A DNA stretch of 64,000 bases from Photobacterium halotolerans DSM 18316 (GCF_000425165.1 NZ_AULG01000012.1:171454-235453), one strand, 5' to 3'; counted from the stretch's first letter, positions 39,037 to 50,436 are shown. Program-made: numbers and translations. The notes: a model not told the origin generated them from the letters alone.

Positions 39037-40254
39037 ATGGCGACGGATCAAAAAGTAGGACGTCAAACCTTTGATGAGGTCATGGTACCTTGTTATGCCC
39101 CAATGCAAATCATCCCGGTGAAAGGTAAAGGTGCCCGTGTGTGGGACCAGGATGATCGTGAGTACATCGATTTCGCCGGTGGTATCGCGGTGAGCTGCTT
39201 GGGCCATTGTCACCCGGCTATGGTGTCAGCACTGAAAGAGCAGGGTGAGAAAATTTGGCACCTGAGCAACGTCATGACCAATGAGCCGGCACTGCGCCTG
39301 GCGAAAAAACTGACGGAAGTCAGCTTTGCCGAGAAAGTCTTCTTTGCCAACTCTGGCGCCGAAGCAAACGAAGCCGCGCTGAAGCTGGCGCGCCGTTACG
39401 CGGCCGACAAATTCGGTCCGGAAAAAGACGAGATCATCGCCTTTAAACAAGGTTTCCACGGCCGTACTTTCTTCACCGTGACCGTAGGTGGCCAGGCGGC
39501 CTACTCTGACGGTTTCGGTCCTAAGCCTCAGGCGGTGACGCACCTGCCTTACAACGATCTGGATGCGCTGGCCGCACACATCTCTGACCGCACCTGTGCT
39601 GTGATGATGGAGCCGCTGCAAGGCGAGGGCGGTATCGTCTCTCCGACCCAGGAATTTATCCAGGGCGTGCGTGAGCTGTGTGACAAACACAACGCACTGC
39701 TGGTTTTCGATGAAGTACAAACAGGTAACGGCCGTACCGGTGAGTTCTACGCGTATCAGGGGCTGGGCGTGACGCCTGACATCCTGAGCACAGCGAAATC
39801 GCTGGGTGGCGGCTTCCCGATTGGCGCCATGCTGACCACCACTGAGCTGGCACAGCACCTGAAAATCGGTACCCACGGTTCGACTTACGGCGGTAACCCG
39901 CTGGCCTGTGCCGTGGCCGAGGCTGTGGTTGAGGAAGTCAGCAAGCCGGAAGTGCTGGCCGGTGTCAAAGAGCGTGAGCAATGGTTCCGCGACGGGATTG
40001 AGAAAATCAATGCCCAGTACCCTATCTTCTCCGAAGTACGCGGTAAGGGCCTGTTGCTGGGCGCAGCCCTGAATGCTGACTGGCAGGGCCGTGCACGTGA
40101 TGTGCTGCTGGCGGCCGGCGAAGAAGGTCTGATGGTGCTGGTAGCCGGTACCAATGTCGTGCGTTTCACGCCTTCTCTGGTGATTGAAAAATCGGATGTC
40201 GAAGAAGGTCTGGCCCGTCTGGAACGTGCCATTGCCAAGCTTTACAACCAATAA
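39037..40254 (+). CDS. argD: acetylornithine/succinylornithine aminotransferase (ArgD/AstC)
   Basis: This PLP enzyme acts in arginine synthesis (acetylornithine) and, in its AstC role, in arginine catabolism (succinylornithine); one protein often does both in Vibrio. The 405-residue class III aminotransferase has [18 protein letters not shown] near 102-119, the [11 protein letters not shown] loop near 226-236, and the PLP lysine at about 254 in [14 protein letters not shown]. It precedes astA and astD, which favours the catabolic role. No other argD lies in the window, so the symbol may equally be astC. Confidence 0.93.
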   Translation: MATDQKVGRQTFDEVMVPCYAPMQIIPVKGKGARVWDQDDREYIDFAGGIAVSCLGHCHPAMVSALKEQGEKIWHLSNVMTNEPALRLAKKLTEVSFAEKVFFANSGAEANEAALKLARRYAADKFGPEKDEIIAFKQGFHGRTFFTVTVGGQAAYSDGFGPKPQAVTHLPYNDLDALAAHISDRTCAVMMEPLQGEGGIVSPTQEFIQGVRELCDKHNALLVFDEVQTGNGRTGEFYAYQGLGVTPDILSTAKSLGGGFPIGAMLTTTELAQHLKIGTHGSTYGGNPLACAVAEAVVEEVSKPEVLAGVKEREQWFRDGIEKINAQYPIFSEVRGKGLLLGAALNADWQGRARDVLLAAGEEGLMVLVAGTNVVRFTPSLVIEKSDVEEGLARLERAIAKLYNQ

Positions 40255-40262
40255 TAAGACAA

Positions 40263-40320
40263 GGGCAGGCACCATCGCTTGCCCTGCTTGCTGCCCCGGG
40301 TGTCACCCGGGGTAGTTTTT
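40263..40320 (+). terminator. tandem hairpins between argD and astA
   Basis: GGGCAGGC...GCTTGCCC (about 40263-40285, one wobble) and CCCCGGGTG-TCA-like...CACCCGGGG (40294-40312) lie back to back. The second is followed by TAGTTTTTAG. It could be a partial terminator that lowers astA-astD relative to argD. Confidence 0.6.
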
Positions 40321-40390
40321 AGAAGAGAAAGAAATAACAGATATTCAGAGTTAGCAACCTGTGTTGCTACCTGCATCAGGAGGGAGTTCG

Positions 40391-42882
<2,492 letters not shown>

Positions 42883-42920
42883 CTCATACTTAACCCGTAT
42901 TTTCGAAGGGGAACCGCATC

Positions 42921-43715
42921 ATGGAAAGAGTGGAAAAATTGTTTGAGGCCCTGTGGCAGGACTTTACGACCCGTCTTTGCCCGTCGGCGGCGCAGGTACA
43001 CGATCTGCTGACAGAGGAAGAGCCTCTGCAAAATGATCATATTGCGCTGCGTACCTTTAATCTGCCTGGGGTCAGCCTGGATGTTCTGGCTGCGCCTTTT
43101 ATTGCCATTGGCTACAAGCCGTGCGGCACCTACCATTTCGAGCAGAAGAAACTGTACGCTGAGCACTTCGAGCACCCGAATCCGGCTGCCCCGAAAGTGT
43201 TCATCAGTGAACTGCTGGTCGGTCAGTGCTCTGCACAATTGCAGAACACGGTACGTGCGCTGGTCAAGCAGATCCCTGACGGGGCAATGAATGATGCGTC
43301 CTTCCTCTATAACGGCCGTTTATGGGAGCTGGATTTTGCGACCTATGAAATGCTGGCCGCGGAAAGCGAGTATGCCGGCTGGGTGGCCGCTCACGGTTAC
43401 GGTGCCAATCACTTTACGGTGAGCGTCAATCAGCTGGAGCAGTTCACGGAAGTGGCGGCGGTTAACAGCCTGCTGCGCCACAACGGGTTCAGCATCAATG
43501 AAGCCGGCGGCGAAGTGAAAGGCAATCCGGAAGTGATGCTGGAGCAGTCATCCACTATGGCTGATCGTGTGGATGTGTCCTTCACCGACGGCGTACGTAC
43601 TATTCCAGGCGGTTTTTATGAGTTCGCCAAGCGCTACCATCAGGCAGACGGGGAACTCTATCCGGGCTTTGTCGAAGCCTCAGCCGACAAAATCTTCGAA
43701 AGTACCAATATGTGA
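42921..43715 (+). CDS. DUF1338 family protein (possible metal-dependent oxoacid dioxygenase)
   Basis: The 264-residue product belongs to DUF1338, the family containing 2-oxoadipate dioxygenase/decarboxylase (HglS/YdcJ). It keeps the histidine in NDHIALRTF near 38-46, the EHFEHP stretch near 80-86, HGYGANHFTVSV near 155-166, and the FTDG-TIPGGFYEFAKR region near 218-235, which fit the family's metal and substrate pocket. It follows astD by 38 bases and ends at a terminator, so it is co-transcribed with the ast genes. A role in the same catabolism is inferred from that only; its substrate is unknown, and this protein is shorter than YdcJ. Confidence 0.75.
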   Translation: MERVEKLFEALWQDFTTRLCPSAAQVHDLLTEEEPLQNDHIALRTFNLPGVSLDVLAAPFIAIGYKPCGTYHFEQKKLYAEHFEHPNPAAPKVFISELLVGQCSAQLQNTVRALVKQIPDGAMNDASFLYNGRLWELDFATYEMLAAESEYAGWVAAHGYGANHFTVSVNQLEQFTEVAAVNSLLRHNGFSINEAGGEVKGNPEVMLEQSSTMADRVDVSFTDGVRTIPGGFYEFAKRYHQADGELYPGFVEASADKIFESTNM

Positions 43716-43739
43716 TGCAGCCTGGCTGACAAACACCTT

Positions 43740-43768
43740 AAACAGCGGCCTTCTGGTCGCTGTTTTTT
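43740..43768 (+). terminator. terminator of the ast-DUF1338 unit
   Basis: AAACAGCGGCC pairs with GGTCGCTGTTT (one wobble) around TTCT, with T's continuing. It lies 24 bases after the DUF1338 stop. Confidence 0.88.
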
Positions 43769-43787
43769 TAGCTTTGGTATCTTGGTG

Positions 43788-43997
43788 TCAGTGCTGCTGA
43801 TCCAAAGGCAGCATCCAGGCATCACTGTCACGACTCAGGATCCCGGCGTGCAGACCGGCTTCCTGTTCCAGTAACTGGCGCGGCGACTGAAACCCTGTCA
43901 TCTCCACTGATGCTGTGAGAAAACGGCCCATAGTGACCACAGGGCGGGTTGGCAGCTGGCTGTGCTGCGCATTCGGGGCAAAACGTTCGATATCCAT
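43788..43997 (-). CDS. small hypothetical protein
   Basis: This 69-residue frame (start MDIERFAPNAQHSQLPTRPV) stands between the ast terminator and the crp terminator, with no competing gene on either strand. It has no cysteines, no transmembrane helix and no motif I recognise. A GGAT sequence precedes the ATG but the ribosome site is weak. It could be a real orphan of the family or a chance frame in a ~350-base gap; I find the former slightly more likely because the gap would otherwise be empty. Confidence 0.45.
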   Translation of the reverse strand: MDIERFAPNAQHSQLPTRPVVTMGRFLTASVEMTGFQSPRQLLEQEAGLHAGILSRDSDAWMLPLDQQH

Positions 43998-44119
43998 ATC
44001 GCGACATCCACATAAAACTGATATGCCAAATGTAGCAATCGGAATGAGGAAGGCAACTGAAAAACTGTGAGGTGACTAGAGGAACCTGATGCAAAGCCGG
44101 GGGATGGTGTGCAAATGCA

Positions 44120-44148
44120 AGAAAAGCCGCACGGGCGGCTTTTCTGAT
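44120..44148 (-). terminator. crp terminator
   Basis: AGAAAAGCCGC pairs perfectly with GCGGCTTTTCT around CCGT (minus strand), followed by TGCATTT. It lies about 30 bases after the crp stop. Confidence 0.8.
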
Positions 44149-44178
44149 ACTCACATTGGCTGCATCACAGCTGAGTGA

Positions 44179-44811
44179 TCAGCGAGTGCCGTAAACCACT
44201 ATGGTTTTGCCGTGGGCAGAAATCAGGTTCTGCTCTTCCAGCATTTTCAGGATGCGGCCAACGGTTTCACGGGAACAGCCAACGATTTGACCGATTTCCT
44301 GACGGGTGATTTTGATTTGCATCCCGTCCGGGTGGGTCATGGCATCAGGTTGTTTGGCCAGATTCAGCAGCGTCTGGGCAATACGACCGGTCACATCCAG
44401 GAACGCCAGGTCGCCAACTTTCTGGCTGGTGACTTGCAGACGGCGCGCCATCTGAGCAGACAGTCGCATCAGAATATCCGGGTTGACCTGGATCAGCTGA
44501 CGGAATTTCTTAAAGGAAATCTCTGCCACTTCACATGGTGTTTTTGCACGAACCCAGGCAGTACGCTCCTGGCCTTCTTCAAACAGGCCAAGCTCACCGA
44601 TGAAGTCGCCCTGGTTGAGGTAGGACAGAATCATCTCTTTGCCTTCTTCGTCCTTGATAAGAACGGCAACGGAGCCTTTAACGATGTAGTAGAGGGTCTC
44701 TGCTTTCTCGCCAGCGTGGATCAGTGTACTCTTTGAAGGGTACTTATGAATGTGGCAATGAGAAAGGAACCACTCCAAGGTTGGATCTGTTTGCGGTTTA
44801 CCTGGAACCAT
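44179..44811 (-). CDS. crp: cAMP receptor protein
   Basis: CRP is the global regulator of carbon catabolism; in Vibrio it also controls competence and quorum sensing. From ATG 44811 the product is 210 residues, the exact family length. The cAMP-binding beta-roll ([35 protein letters not shown] with the cAMP contacts) occupies residues 1-~135, and the helix-turn-helix [21 protein letters not shown] lies near 168-188. GAGGAAG precedes this ATG. The frame stays open 28 codons further upstream, but that extension has no family counterpart. A near-perfect CRP site upstream suggests autoregulation. Confidence 0.97.
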   Translation of the reverse strand: MVPGKPQTDPTLEWFLSHCHIHKYPSKSTLIHAGEKAETLYYIVKGSVAVLIKDEEGKEMILSYLNQGDFIGELGLFEEGQERTAWVRAKTPCEVAEISFKKFRQLIQVNPDILMRLSAQMARRLQVTSQKVGDLAFLDVTGRIAQTLLNLAKQPDAMTHPDGMQIKITRQEIGQIVGCSRETVGRILKMLEEQNLISAHGKTIVVYGTR

Positions 44812-45016
44812 ATTACTAACTTCCTCTGCAGTGTATTGCCCAACAACGTCATTCCTTGAATTGGGGTTGGGTATAACAATATCATTGTTTGCCAACTAGG
44901 ATATTCAGTCAACGGCTGGGCTGCAAGCGCATGTGAACATTCAGTCCAAGAGTTTAACTTTTTTCGACACGCATTGCTTGATATTGGGTGACGATAAATG
45001 CACATTTTGGACGCAT

Positions 45017-45038
45017 TACTGTGCACATGATCACACAG
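45017..45038. promoter_or_regulatory. CRP-binding site between crp and yhfA
   Basis: The core TGTGC-ACATGA-TCACA (45020-45035) matches the CRP consensus TGTGA-N6-TCACA at nine of ten positions. It lies 206 bases from the crp start and 51 bases from the yhfA start, so it could act on either. Confidence 0.85.
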
Positions 45039-45085
45039 TTGTGACTTAGTTTTTAAATGCGGGTTTGAGTAGTAAGGAGCATCGC

Positions 45086-45490
45086 ATGCAATCACGTGTT
45101 AAATGGGTAGAAGGTTTGACTTTTGTCGGCCAGTCAAACTCGGGCCACAGTGTGGTCATGGACGGCAACGGCGGCAATACGGCACCGAGTCCGATGGAAC
45201 TGGTGCTGATGGCAGCCGGCGGTTGCAGCTCTGTTGATGTGGTCGACGGCCTGAAAAGTGCCGGCCAGGCCATCACGGCCTGCGAAGCCAACATGACCTC
45301 AGAGCGCCGCGAGCAGGCGCCGCGTTATTTTACCTCGGTCAATCTGCATTTCGTGGTGACTGGCCATGATCTTGATGAAGCGCTGGTGGCCAAAGCGGTC
45401 GGTGATTCGCTGGAAAAATATTGCTCTGTGTGCCTGATGCTGGGCAAAGGTGTCACGCTGACACATTCTTATGAAATCGTCGCCGCTTAA
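45086..45490 (+). CDS. yhfA: OsmC-family protein YhfA
   Basis: YhfA belongs to the OsmC/Ohr superfamily, whose members reduce organic peroxides with two cysteines. The 134-residue product has [14 protein letters not shown] (first cysteine near 48) and KYCSVCLML (CxxC near 111-114). ATG 45086 follows AAGGAG at six bases; an earlier in-frame TTG is rejected. It is divergent from crp, as in E. coli. The E. coli protein has no firmly established substrate. Confidence 0.9.
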   Translation: MQSRVKWVEGLTFVGQSNSGHSVVMDGNGGNTAPSPMELVLMAAGGCSSVDVVDGLKSAGQAITACEANMTSERREQAPRYFTSVNLHFVVTGHDLDEALVAKAVGDSLEKYCSVCLMLGKGVTLTHSYEIVAA

Positions 45491-45543
45491 TGGTGTTTCG
45501 GGAAAGCCGCGCCGGTTTTCCCCCTTATTTTTCGGTGAGCAGT

Positions 45544-45765
45544 ATGATCATCCCCTGGCAAGAATTGGACTCAGAGACACTCGATAATTTGATAGAACAC
45601 TTTGTCCTGCGCGAAGGCACGGACTATGGCGAGCGCGAGCTGAGTCTGGCGCAGAAGGTCGCCAGAGTCAGGCAGCAACTGGATAGTGGCGAGGCAGTGA
45701 TTATGTTCTCTGAACTCCATGAAACGGTTGATATTAAACTGCGCCGTTCACTGAGCGCAGAATAA
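45544..45765 (+). CDS. yheU: YheU family protein
   Basis: This 73-residue protein matches E. coli YheU almost throughout: [30 protein letters not shown], and [16 protein letters not shown]. Function is unknown. I start at ATG 45544 after GGTGAG; the longer frame from 45490 adds 18 unrelated residues. It sits between yhfA and prkB, the E. coli and Vibrio order. Confidence 0.93.
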   Translation: MIIPWQELDSETLDNLIEHFVLREGTDYGERELSLAQKVARVRQQLDSGEAVIMFSELHETVDIKLRRSLSAE

Positions 45766-45892
45766 AGCTGCCATAATGAAAAGCGGCAGCAGAAAACGGA
45801 AGCTGACGCCGATGCACGGGCCCGTGAAACTTGACTGCTTTCTCTGGCCCTGTTACTAACTGATTCCGTTAGGATTAACGACAAGGTATGTC

Positions 45893-46762
45893 ATGTCTGC
45901 AAAACACCCGATCATTGCAGTAACAGGTTCCTCCGGAGCAGGAACGTCCACCACCTCAGAAGCCTTCCGTAAGATGTTTAACATGTTGAACATTCATGCG
46001 GCCTGGCTGGAAGGGGACAGCTTCCACCGGTTCACCCGCCCTGAAATGGATGTGGAGATCCGCAAAGCCAAAGAGCAAGGCCGTCATATCAGTTATTTTG
46101 GCCCGCAGGCCAACGACTTTGCTCAGTTGGGCAACTTTTTCCGCCAGTATGGCGAAGACGGCAGCGGCAAGTTTCGCCGTTACCTGCACACCTTTGACGA
46201 GGCTGTGCCGTATAACCAGATGCCGGGCACATTCACCCCCTGGCAGGATTTGCCGGAAAATACCGACCTGCTGTTTTATGAAGGACTTCATGGCGGTGTG
46301 GTGGACGGCGATGTCAACGTGGCACAGCATGTGGATCTGCTGATTGGCATGGTGCCTATTGTCAACCTGGAGTGGATCCAGAAGATCGTCCGTGATACCC
46401 GGGATCGCGGCCATTCCCGCGAGGCGGTGATGGAGTCGATTGTCCGCTCAATGGATGATTACCTGAATTACATCACGCCGCAGTTCTCCCGTACCCATAT
46501 CAACTTTCAGCGTGTGCCGACAGTCGATACCTCGAACCCTGTCAGTGCCAAAGCGATCCCCAGTCTGGACGAGAGTTTTGTGGTGATCCGTTTTCGCGGC
46601 ATCAAGAACGTGGACTTCCCGTATCTGCTGGCGATGATCCAGGGCTCGTTTATGTCGCGCCACAATACTCTGGTGGTGCCGGGCGGTAAAATGAGCTTTG
46701 CGATGGAGCTGATCATGCGACCACTCATCCAGCAGTTAATTGACACCGGCAAGATCGGTTAA
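45893..46762 (+). CDS. prkB: phosphoribulokinase-like protein PrkB
   Basis: The 289-residue product is a P-loop kinase of the phosphoribulokinase family (Walker A GSSGAGTST, 12-20; LEGDSFHRFTRPEMD near 39-53; HVDLLIGMVPI). This heterotroph has no visible Calvin cycle gene here, and its physiological substrate is unknown, as for E. coli YhfE/PrkB. ATG follows an AAGG-like site. It converges with yheT at a strong terminator. Confidence 0.9.
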   Translation: MSAKHPIIAVTGSSGAGTSTTSEAFRKMFNMLNIHAAWLEGDSFHRFTRPEMDVEIRKAKEQGRHISYFGPQANDFAQLGNFFRQYGEDGSGKFRRYLHTFDEAVPYNQMPGTFTPWQDLPENTDLLFYEGLHGGVVDGDVNVAQHVDLLIGMVPIVNLEWIQKIVRDTRDRGHSREAVMESIVRSMDDYLNYITPQFSRTHINFQRVPTVDTSNPVSAKAIPSLDESFVVIRFRGIKNVDFPYLLAMIQGSFMSRHNTLVVPGGKMSFAMELIMRPLIQQLIDTGKIG

Positions 46763-46770
46763 TACTGACG

Positions 46771-46804
46771 ACACAACAACGCCTGCTTGCAGGCGTTGTT
46801 GTGT
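46771..46804. terminator. bidirectional terminator between prkB and yheT
   Basis: ACACAACAACGCCTG pairs with CAGGCGTTGTTGTGT, a 15-bp perfect stem over CTTG. The yheT stop codon touches its right end. The T-rich arms are interrupted by G. Confidence 0.75.
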
Positions 46805-47775
46805 TATGCCCCCAGTTTGTCCCGGAACCAGGCCGGCACAGTGTGATCCAGCCAGAAGCTCGGCGCCCGCCAGGTGCCGCTGACAAATCCGACGTGGCCG
46901 CCATGCCGGGTCAGGTGGTATTCAATGTGCGGCGGCAGCGGTTGCCTGGGGATCACGGCCTCGGTCATAAAGGGATCGTCGGCGGCATGAATCACCCGCA
47001 ACGGCGTCGTGACCTGGGCCAGTTTGCCCAGTCCGCTGCAGCGCTGGTAGTAATCTTCGGCATTGCTGAAACCATGCAGGGGCGCGGTGACGGCATCGTC
47101 AAACTGACGCAGCGAGCGCAGCGCCGTGATCTGCTCACTCTGAAATGGCAGCACGTCAGGTAAGGACGCCATTTTTTTCAGCATATTCTTCTTCATCGAA
47201 CCCAGCAGATAGCGCTGGTAGACCCGCGAAAATCCTTGCTGTATCCGGTCTGAGCAGGCCGCCAGATCCAAAGGCGGTGAGATGACCTGAGCGGCAGTGA
47301 GTTCCGACGCGGCGCCGGTTTCGGCAAGATAATTGACCAGCATGTTCCCGCCCAGCGAGACACCGACCGCCAGCAGGGGATTGTGGGGAAAACGCTCACG
47401 CAGATGGCGGATAAAAAAGGTGGCGTCAGAAGTTTCCCCCGAATGATAGCTTCTCGCCTGACGGTTAATTTCGCCGCTGCAGCCGCGAAAATGCATCATC
47501 ACTCCCAGCCAGCCCTGCTGTCTGGCGGCAAACAGCAGGCTGTGGGCGTAGGGACTGCGAAAACTGCCTTCCAGGCCGTGAAAGAGGATCATGACGGGTT
47601 TCTCCGCCGGGTGATGAGACGGTGTGCCGGTCCAGGCCAGATCGAGAAAATCATCATCCGGGGTCTGAATGCGCTCTGTCAGCGGCTCGAACCGGGCCTG
47701 ACGGCGGATGATCCGCGGCAGAATGGTTTGTATATGGGCGTTACGCAGGCCAGCGGCGGGCTCAAAATGATGCAT
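46804..47775 (-). CDS. yheT: YheT-family alpha/beta hydrolase
   Basis: The ~323-residue product is an alpha/beta hydrolase of the AbHD4/YheT type. The serine nucleophile is in GVSLGGNML near 135-143, the aspartate in HAADDPFM near 270, and the histidine in HGGHVGFVSG near 292. Its natural substrate is unknown; some family members act on esters or lipids. I choose ATG 47775 after GAGAGA. The GTG at 47790 overlaps the upstream stop (GTGA) but has no Shine-Dalgarno sequence. It lies directly downstream of the MocR gene. Confidence 0.88.
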   Translation of the reverse strand: MHHFEPAAGLRNAHIQTILPRIIRRQARFEPLTERIQTPDDDFLDLAWTGTPSHHPAEKPVMILFHGLEGSFRSPYAHSLLFAARQQGWLGVMMHFRGCSGEINRQARSYHSGETSDATFFIRHLRERFPHNPLLAVGVSLGGNMLVNYLAETGAASELTAAQVISPPLDLAACSDRIQQGFSRVYQRYLLGSMKKNMLKKMASLPDVLPFQSEQITALRSLRQFDDAVTAPLHGFSNAEDYYQRCSGLGKLAQVTTPLRVIHAADDPFMTEAVIPRQPLPPHIEYHLTRHGGHVGFVSGTWRAPSFWLDHTVPAWFRDKLGA

Positions 47776-47786
47776 CAGCTTCTCTC

Positions 47787-49187
47787 TCACAGCGGAAAAT
47801 CAGGGTATGGCTCCTGAGCCAGCAGCTCAGCCAGGATCGCCAGACCTTGTTCAAGTTTATCATGACTGTGCGGCGCGCTGATGGCCAGACGCACCGCCTG
47901 GGGTATAGTGCTGCCCGGCGGCGTAAACAGCTCGGCCGATTTGACTATCACCTCTCTGGCTTGCGCCGCGGCGACAAAATCACTCAAGCGCCAGTGGTCC
48001 GGCAAGGTGAGCCAGGCATGGAAGCTCTGCGCGTGATGCTGAATGTGATAAGGGTGCAGATAGCGCTCGAGCAACAACTGTCGCTGGGCTATGTCTTGCC
48101 GGATCGCGGTCAGCAGCCGATCGGCATCGCCCTGGTGGATCAGCTCGCAGGCCAGAGCACTGAGCAGCGGACTGATCATCAGGCAGTGATGGTGTAGCGC
48201 CGTGTTCAGTCTGTCCTGATGCTTGCCCGGCACCTGGATGTAACCCAGCCGCAAGCCCGGCGCGAGGCATTTCGACAGGCTGCCGAAGTGGATCACCAGT
48301 TCACTGTCGAGATTGACCAGCGGCGGCGGGGCGTCGACCGGCAACAGGCCATTGACATCATCTTCAATCACCAGCACCTGATGACGGCGGCACACTTCCA
48401 GAATCGCTTCGCGCCTTTCCCGGCTCATGACGGCCGTTGTCGGATTTTGCAGGGTGGGCGTGCAGTAAAGCATCCGCGGCTGATACAGGCGGCAGGCGGT
48501 ATCCAGACTCTCGGGGAGCAGGCCTTGCTGATCCATTTCCACCGCTTTGACATTGAGCTGCATCTGGCGGGCCAGCCCGAGAAAGCCGGGATAGACCACT
48601 TGTTCGGTCAGCAGAGTATCGCCGCTGCGGCAGAACACCGACAGTACCAGCTGAATGGCATGCTGCGCCCCAGAAGTGAAATGCATACGTGCCGGGTCGA
48701 GCTGAATGCCATAGCGGTTGAGCCAGCGGCAAATCATGTCTCTGTGTTCGCTCAGTCCTTGCGGATCCTGATACAGCATCAGGTGGTTGAGCTGATCCGC
48801 CTGCTGCGCGAGCGTCTGCATCGCCTGCGCCAGCGGCGCTGATCTGTCGAGATAAGGCGGGATGTTATAGCCGAAATTGTACTCATCGGGTGCCTGAGTG
48901 GGGTAACTGAACACCCAGTCCGGACGGTTACTCTGGCAGACGTACGTACCAGCGCCCACTCTGGCTTCCACCAGTCCCCGGCGTTCGGCTTCGGCATAGG
49001 CGCGGGTAATGGTCCCGACCGTAACCCCCAGCTTATCGGCCATGGCTCTGTGCGTCGGCAGCTTGCTGCCGGCTGTCAGCAGGCCGGATTCAATCAGATG
49101 TGCCATGGTGTCGGCCAGGCGCCGGTATTTGGGCAGGCCATCGTCACACCGTGCGAAAAAATCTTGCTGAATGGTCTCGATTGTCAT
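47787..49187 (-). CDS. MocR-family (GntR/aminotransferase) transcriptional regulator
   Basis: The 466-residue product has an N-terminal GntR winged helix (about 18-88: LPKYRRLADTMAHLIESG, KLPTHRAMADKLGVTVGTITRAYAEAERRGLVEARVG) and a fold type I aminotransferase-like domain. The PLP lysine is in SLSKCLAPGLRLGY near 305-318. MocR proteins sense PLP or an amino acid and often control an adjacent transporter. The gene is divergent from a LysE-family exporter, with a 7-bp palindrome between them. It therefore most likely controls amino acid export; the ligand is unknown. Confidence 0.9.
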   Translation of the reverse strand: MTIETIQQDFFARCDDGLPKYRRLADTMAHLIESGLLTAGSKLPTHRAMADKLGVTVGTITRAYAEAERRGLVEARVGAGTYVCQSNRPDWVFSYPTQAPDEYNFGYNIPPYLDRSAPLAQAMQTLAQQADQLNHLMLYQDPQGLSEHRDMICRWLNRYGIQLDPARMHFTSGAQHAIQLVLSVFCRSGDTLLTEQVVYPGFLGLARQMQLNVKAVEMDQQGLLPESLDTACRLYQPRMLYCTPTLQNPTTAVMSRERREAILEVCRRHQVLVIEDDVNGLLPVDAPPPLVNLDSELVIHFGSLSKCLAPGLRLGYIQVPGKHQDRLNTALHHHCLMISPLLSALACELIHQGDADRLLTAIRQDIAQRQLLLERYLHPYHIQHHAQSFHAWLTLPDHWRLSDFVAAAQAREVIVKSAELFTPPGSTIPQAVRLAISAPHSHDKLEQGLAILAELLAQEPYPDFPL

Positions 49188-49275
49188 GGTGACAATAAAT
49201 CCTTTGATCGTAAATCTTCCCCTTGATAGTCTGCATTTTGACCGCTTAACGGTGGTAAAAGCAAGTAAAACCTAA

Positions 49276-49293
49276 AATTGTACCGATACAATT
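49276..49293. promoter_or_regulatory. candidate MocR operator, AATTGTA-CCGA-TACAATT
   Basis: A perfect 7-bp inverted repeat with a 4-bp spacer lies in the divergent promoter, 24 bases before the LysE gene and 88 bases before the MocR gene. The position suggests an operator for the regulator. No binding data are implied. Confidence 0.55.
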
Positions 49294-49317
49294 ATGATGT
49301 GAATCACGGAGTGACAG

Positions 49318-49920
49318 ATGAACCTGGAATGGCAATTTTTGATATCTCTGGCTGCATTTGCGGCCACTATGACCGGGACACCCGGGCCGAACAATATGAT
49401 GGTGACGGCCTCAGGGGCCAATTTTGGCTACTGGCGCACCGTGCCGCACATGCTGGGCATTGGCGGGGGGCTGGTGAGTATGATTCTGCTGGTAGCGGCC
49501 GGGCTGGGGGTGCTTTTCGTGCGCTACCCTGTGCTGCATGAAGCCCTGCGCTGGCTTGGCAGTGCCTATTTACTCTATCTGGCCTGGAAGATTGCCTCGT
49601 CCGGGGGCAGGGTGCAGGCTGAAGACAGTGACGCCAGACCTATGTCTTTCTTAGCGGCGGCCCTGTTTCAGTATGTCAATCCCAAAGCCTGGATGATGTC
49701 GGTGACCGCGATCAGTACTTTCACCATGAGCGGAGAGGGGTACTGGCTGTCAGCGGCGGCGGTTGCCCTGATTTTCTTTGTGGTGGGTTTTCCCTGTGTC
49801 TCACTCTGGGCCGGATTTGGCACTATGATTGGCCGCTGGCTGAACCAGCCTAAAGCCAGACAGATTTTCAATCTGGTGATGGGAACGCTGACTGCCGGTT
49901 GTGTGGTGATGATATGGTAA
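49318..49920 (+). CDS. LysE/RhtB-family amino acid exporter
   Basis: This 200-residue membrane protein has the LysE pattern: about six hydrophobic helices and the motif TGTPGPNNMMVTASGANFG near 19-37. A NPKAWMMSVTAIS segment follows near 120. Such proteins export amino acids; the substrate cannot be told from sequence. GGAGTG precedes the ATG. It is divergent from the MocR regulator. A short hairpin (49919-49937) follows without a T run. Confidence 0.88.
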   Translation: MNLEWQFLISLAAFAATMTGTPGPNNMMVTASGANFGYWRTVPHMLGIGGGLVSMILLVAAGLGVLFVRYPVLHEALRWLGSAYLLYLAWKIASSGGRVQAEDSDARPMSFLAAALFQYVNPKAWMMSVTAISTFTMSGEGYWLSAAAVALIFFVVGFPCVSLWAGFGTMIGRWLNQPKARQIFNLVMGTLTAGCVVMIW

Positions 49921-49937
49921 GGCAGCCGGGCTGCCTT
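49919..49937. terminator. weak terminator hairpin after the LysE gene
   Basis: AAGGCAGC and GCTGCCTT enclose CGG, starting on the LysE stop codon. The following bases are TGATC, so there is no U tract; it may act partly on both converging genes. Confidence 0.4.
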
Positions 49938-49962
49938 GATCATGCTGCTGTTACCGCGGTGG

Positions 49963-50436
49963 TCAGCCGCGAATCGCTGCTGTCAGGCTGGCGGCATTCA
50001 GATGCTGGCAGTACTGGGCCAGGTTGTCGGCAGGCGGCGGCAGCGCGGCTCTGGCCTGCTGCGCCTGATGGTTCAGGCAGCGAATCAGATCCTGCTGCTG
50101 GCTTTGTTCCAGCAGCAGCTCAAAGTCCAGCATCTGCTGATAACCTGGCTGATCCAGCTGAGGTTTCAGCGCGCGGCGCAACTGGCGATAGGCTTTGAGC
50201 TGGCTGTCACTCGCGGCCAGCGCCTTATCCAGCTGGCGGATTTCTGTCTCGGACAATGGATACTGCTGGCTGTCAAGCCAGAGCAGTAACAGGGCCAGAT
50301 TGACGTTGCCCCGGAAATCGTCCTGAAGCTGCAGACAGGCCTGGCTGACGCCACCCAGACTGTAGTGCTGCAGACAGAAACGCCAGAACTGATCAGGCTG
50401 AAAAGGCTGACGTGTGGTGTGTTCAGAATTTGACAT
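49963..50436 (-). CDS. TIGR02444 family protein
   Basis: This 157-residue cytoplasmic protein has the features of the TIGR02444 family: FWRFCLQHYSLGGVSQACLQLQDDFRGNVNLALLLLWLD near 17-55, followed by helices rich in Gln and Leu. The family is conserved next to yheS in Vibrio and Pseudomonas, with no known function. AGGAA precedes the ATG. It overlaps the end of yheS by 14 bases, so it is translationally coupled to it. Confidence 0.85.
   Translation of the reverse strand: MSNSEHTTRQPFQPDQFWRFCLQHYSLGGVSQACLQLQDDFRGNVNLALLLLWLDSQQYPLSETEIRQLDKALAASDSQLKAYRQLRRALKPQLDQPGYQQMLDFELLLEQSQQQDLIRCLNHQAQQARAALPPPADNLAQYCQHLNAASLTAAIRG

Noticed and set aside
39226..40275. 349-codon minus-strand frame over argD
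   Set aside because: Shadow frame; argD is complete with its PLP lysine on the plus strand.
44812..44895. 28-codon N-terminal extension of crp
   Set aside because: CRP family proteins are 210 residues and the ATG at 44811 has a strong ribosome site.
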